Assembly (NCBI GenBank): GCA_035442025.1
Contig: DAORPQ010000132.1
Location: 1-5,021 of the forward strand
Reading direction: 5' to 3'
Source of the DNA: Competibacter_A sp003527885
Lineage (GTDB): Bacteria; Pseudomonadota; Gammaproteobacteria; Competibacterales; Competibacteraceae
Length of the DNA stretch: 5,021 nt
How positions within the stretch are numbered: the first letter of the stretch is position 1; each line of letters begins with the position of its first letter. Positions 4,759 through 5,021 of this stretch are shown piece after piece. The notes under the pieces are model-generated. The model saw only the letters and a program-made list of their open reading frames with translations, had not been told where the DNA came from and did no database searches. A program made the position numbers and the translations under genes.

Positions 4759-5021
4759 ATGGCTCAATATTCCATCGCCGTCGTCGTCGGCAGCCTCCGC
4801 CGCGATTCCTTCAACGCCAAACTGGCCAACGCTCTCGCCAAGCTGGCACCGGCGGAATTCTCGTTCAAGCAGGTCAAAATCAGCGATTTACCGCTCTACA
4901 ACCAAGATGATGACGGCAATCCGGCCGAATCGGTCAAACGGTTGAAAACCGACATCACCGCCGCGCAAGGCGTGCTGTTCGTCACCCCGGAGTACAACCG
5001 TTCGATCCCCGGCGTGCTCAA
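4759..5021 (+). CDS. NAD(P)H-dependent FMN reductase, ChrR/YieF type (5' part)
   Basis: The first 87 codons of a flavodoxin-like NAD(P)H:FMN/quinone reductase; the rest lies beyond the window edge. The start reads MAQYSIAVVVGSLRRDSFNAK. GSLRRDSFN (11-19) is the FMN phosphate-binding loop, ISDLPLYNQD (41-50) is a conserved family segment, and TPEYNRSIPGVL (76-87) is the second flavin-contacting motif. These match E. coli ChrR/YieF closely. Such enzymes reduce quinones, and also chromate in vitro, by two electrons and so limit redox cycling. A strong TAGGAGA (4747-4753) sits 5 nt before the ATG. It follows the dioxygenase gene by 28 bp, so the two are likely co-transcribed; a quinone reductase beside a catechol-type dioxygenase would fit handling of quinones or aromatics. 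ArsH and other NADPH-FMN reductases are relatives, but the ChrR/YieF group fits best. Confidence 0.9.
   Translation, partial: MAQYSIAVVVGSLRRDSFNAKLANALAKLAPAEFSFKQVKISDLPLYNQDDDGNPAESVKRLKTDITAAQGVLFVTPEYNRSIPGVL

Overview
The window looks like chromosomal DNA from a GC-rich proteobacterium. The gene families and their spacing suggest a gammaproteobacterium, but nothing here fixes the genus. All seven genes are on the + strand and are tightly packed. They stand out from an AT-richer, repeat-bearing leader at the left edge.

Region by region: 1-381 has no supported gene. It holds a 22-bp tandem repeat, a phased array of TTTAAACG boxes and two inverted repeats. From 382 to 2319 there is a three-gene cassette whose members overlap end to start. 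It encodes a secreted four-cysteine DUF2282 precursor (bufferin, BufA1 type), a DUF692 multinuclear non-heme iron oxidase (MNIO, BufB) and a DUF2063 partner protein (BufC). After a 118-bp gap come an ECF sigma factor (2438-2995) and an RskA-like membrane anti-sigma factor (2992-3666), which overlap by ATGA. A 257-bp gap with a possible terminator and a clean inverted repeat leads to a YgiD/DODA-family extradiol dioxygenase (3924-4730). The start of a ChrR/YieF-type NAD(P)H-dependent FMN reductase (4759 onward) is cut by the window edge.

Working model: by homology to described bufferin systems, BufB with BufC oxidatively modifies cysteines of the BufA precursor. The mature peptide would then be exported and bind copper in the periplasm. 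The adjacent sigma/anti-sigma pair is the obvious candidate regulator. An 11-bp word, GCCCGATCCCG, occurs both upstream of bufA and upstream of the sigma gene, which fits a shared control site but does not prove one. The dioxygenase and quinone/FMN reductase genes form a separate redox pair and may be unrelated to the buf cassette.

The most interesting points are the direct linkage of a minimal bufABC cassette to its own ECF/RskA pair, the Met-rich periplasmic half of the anti-sigma factor, and the repeat-dense leader.
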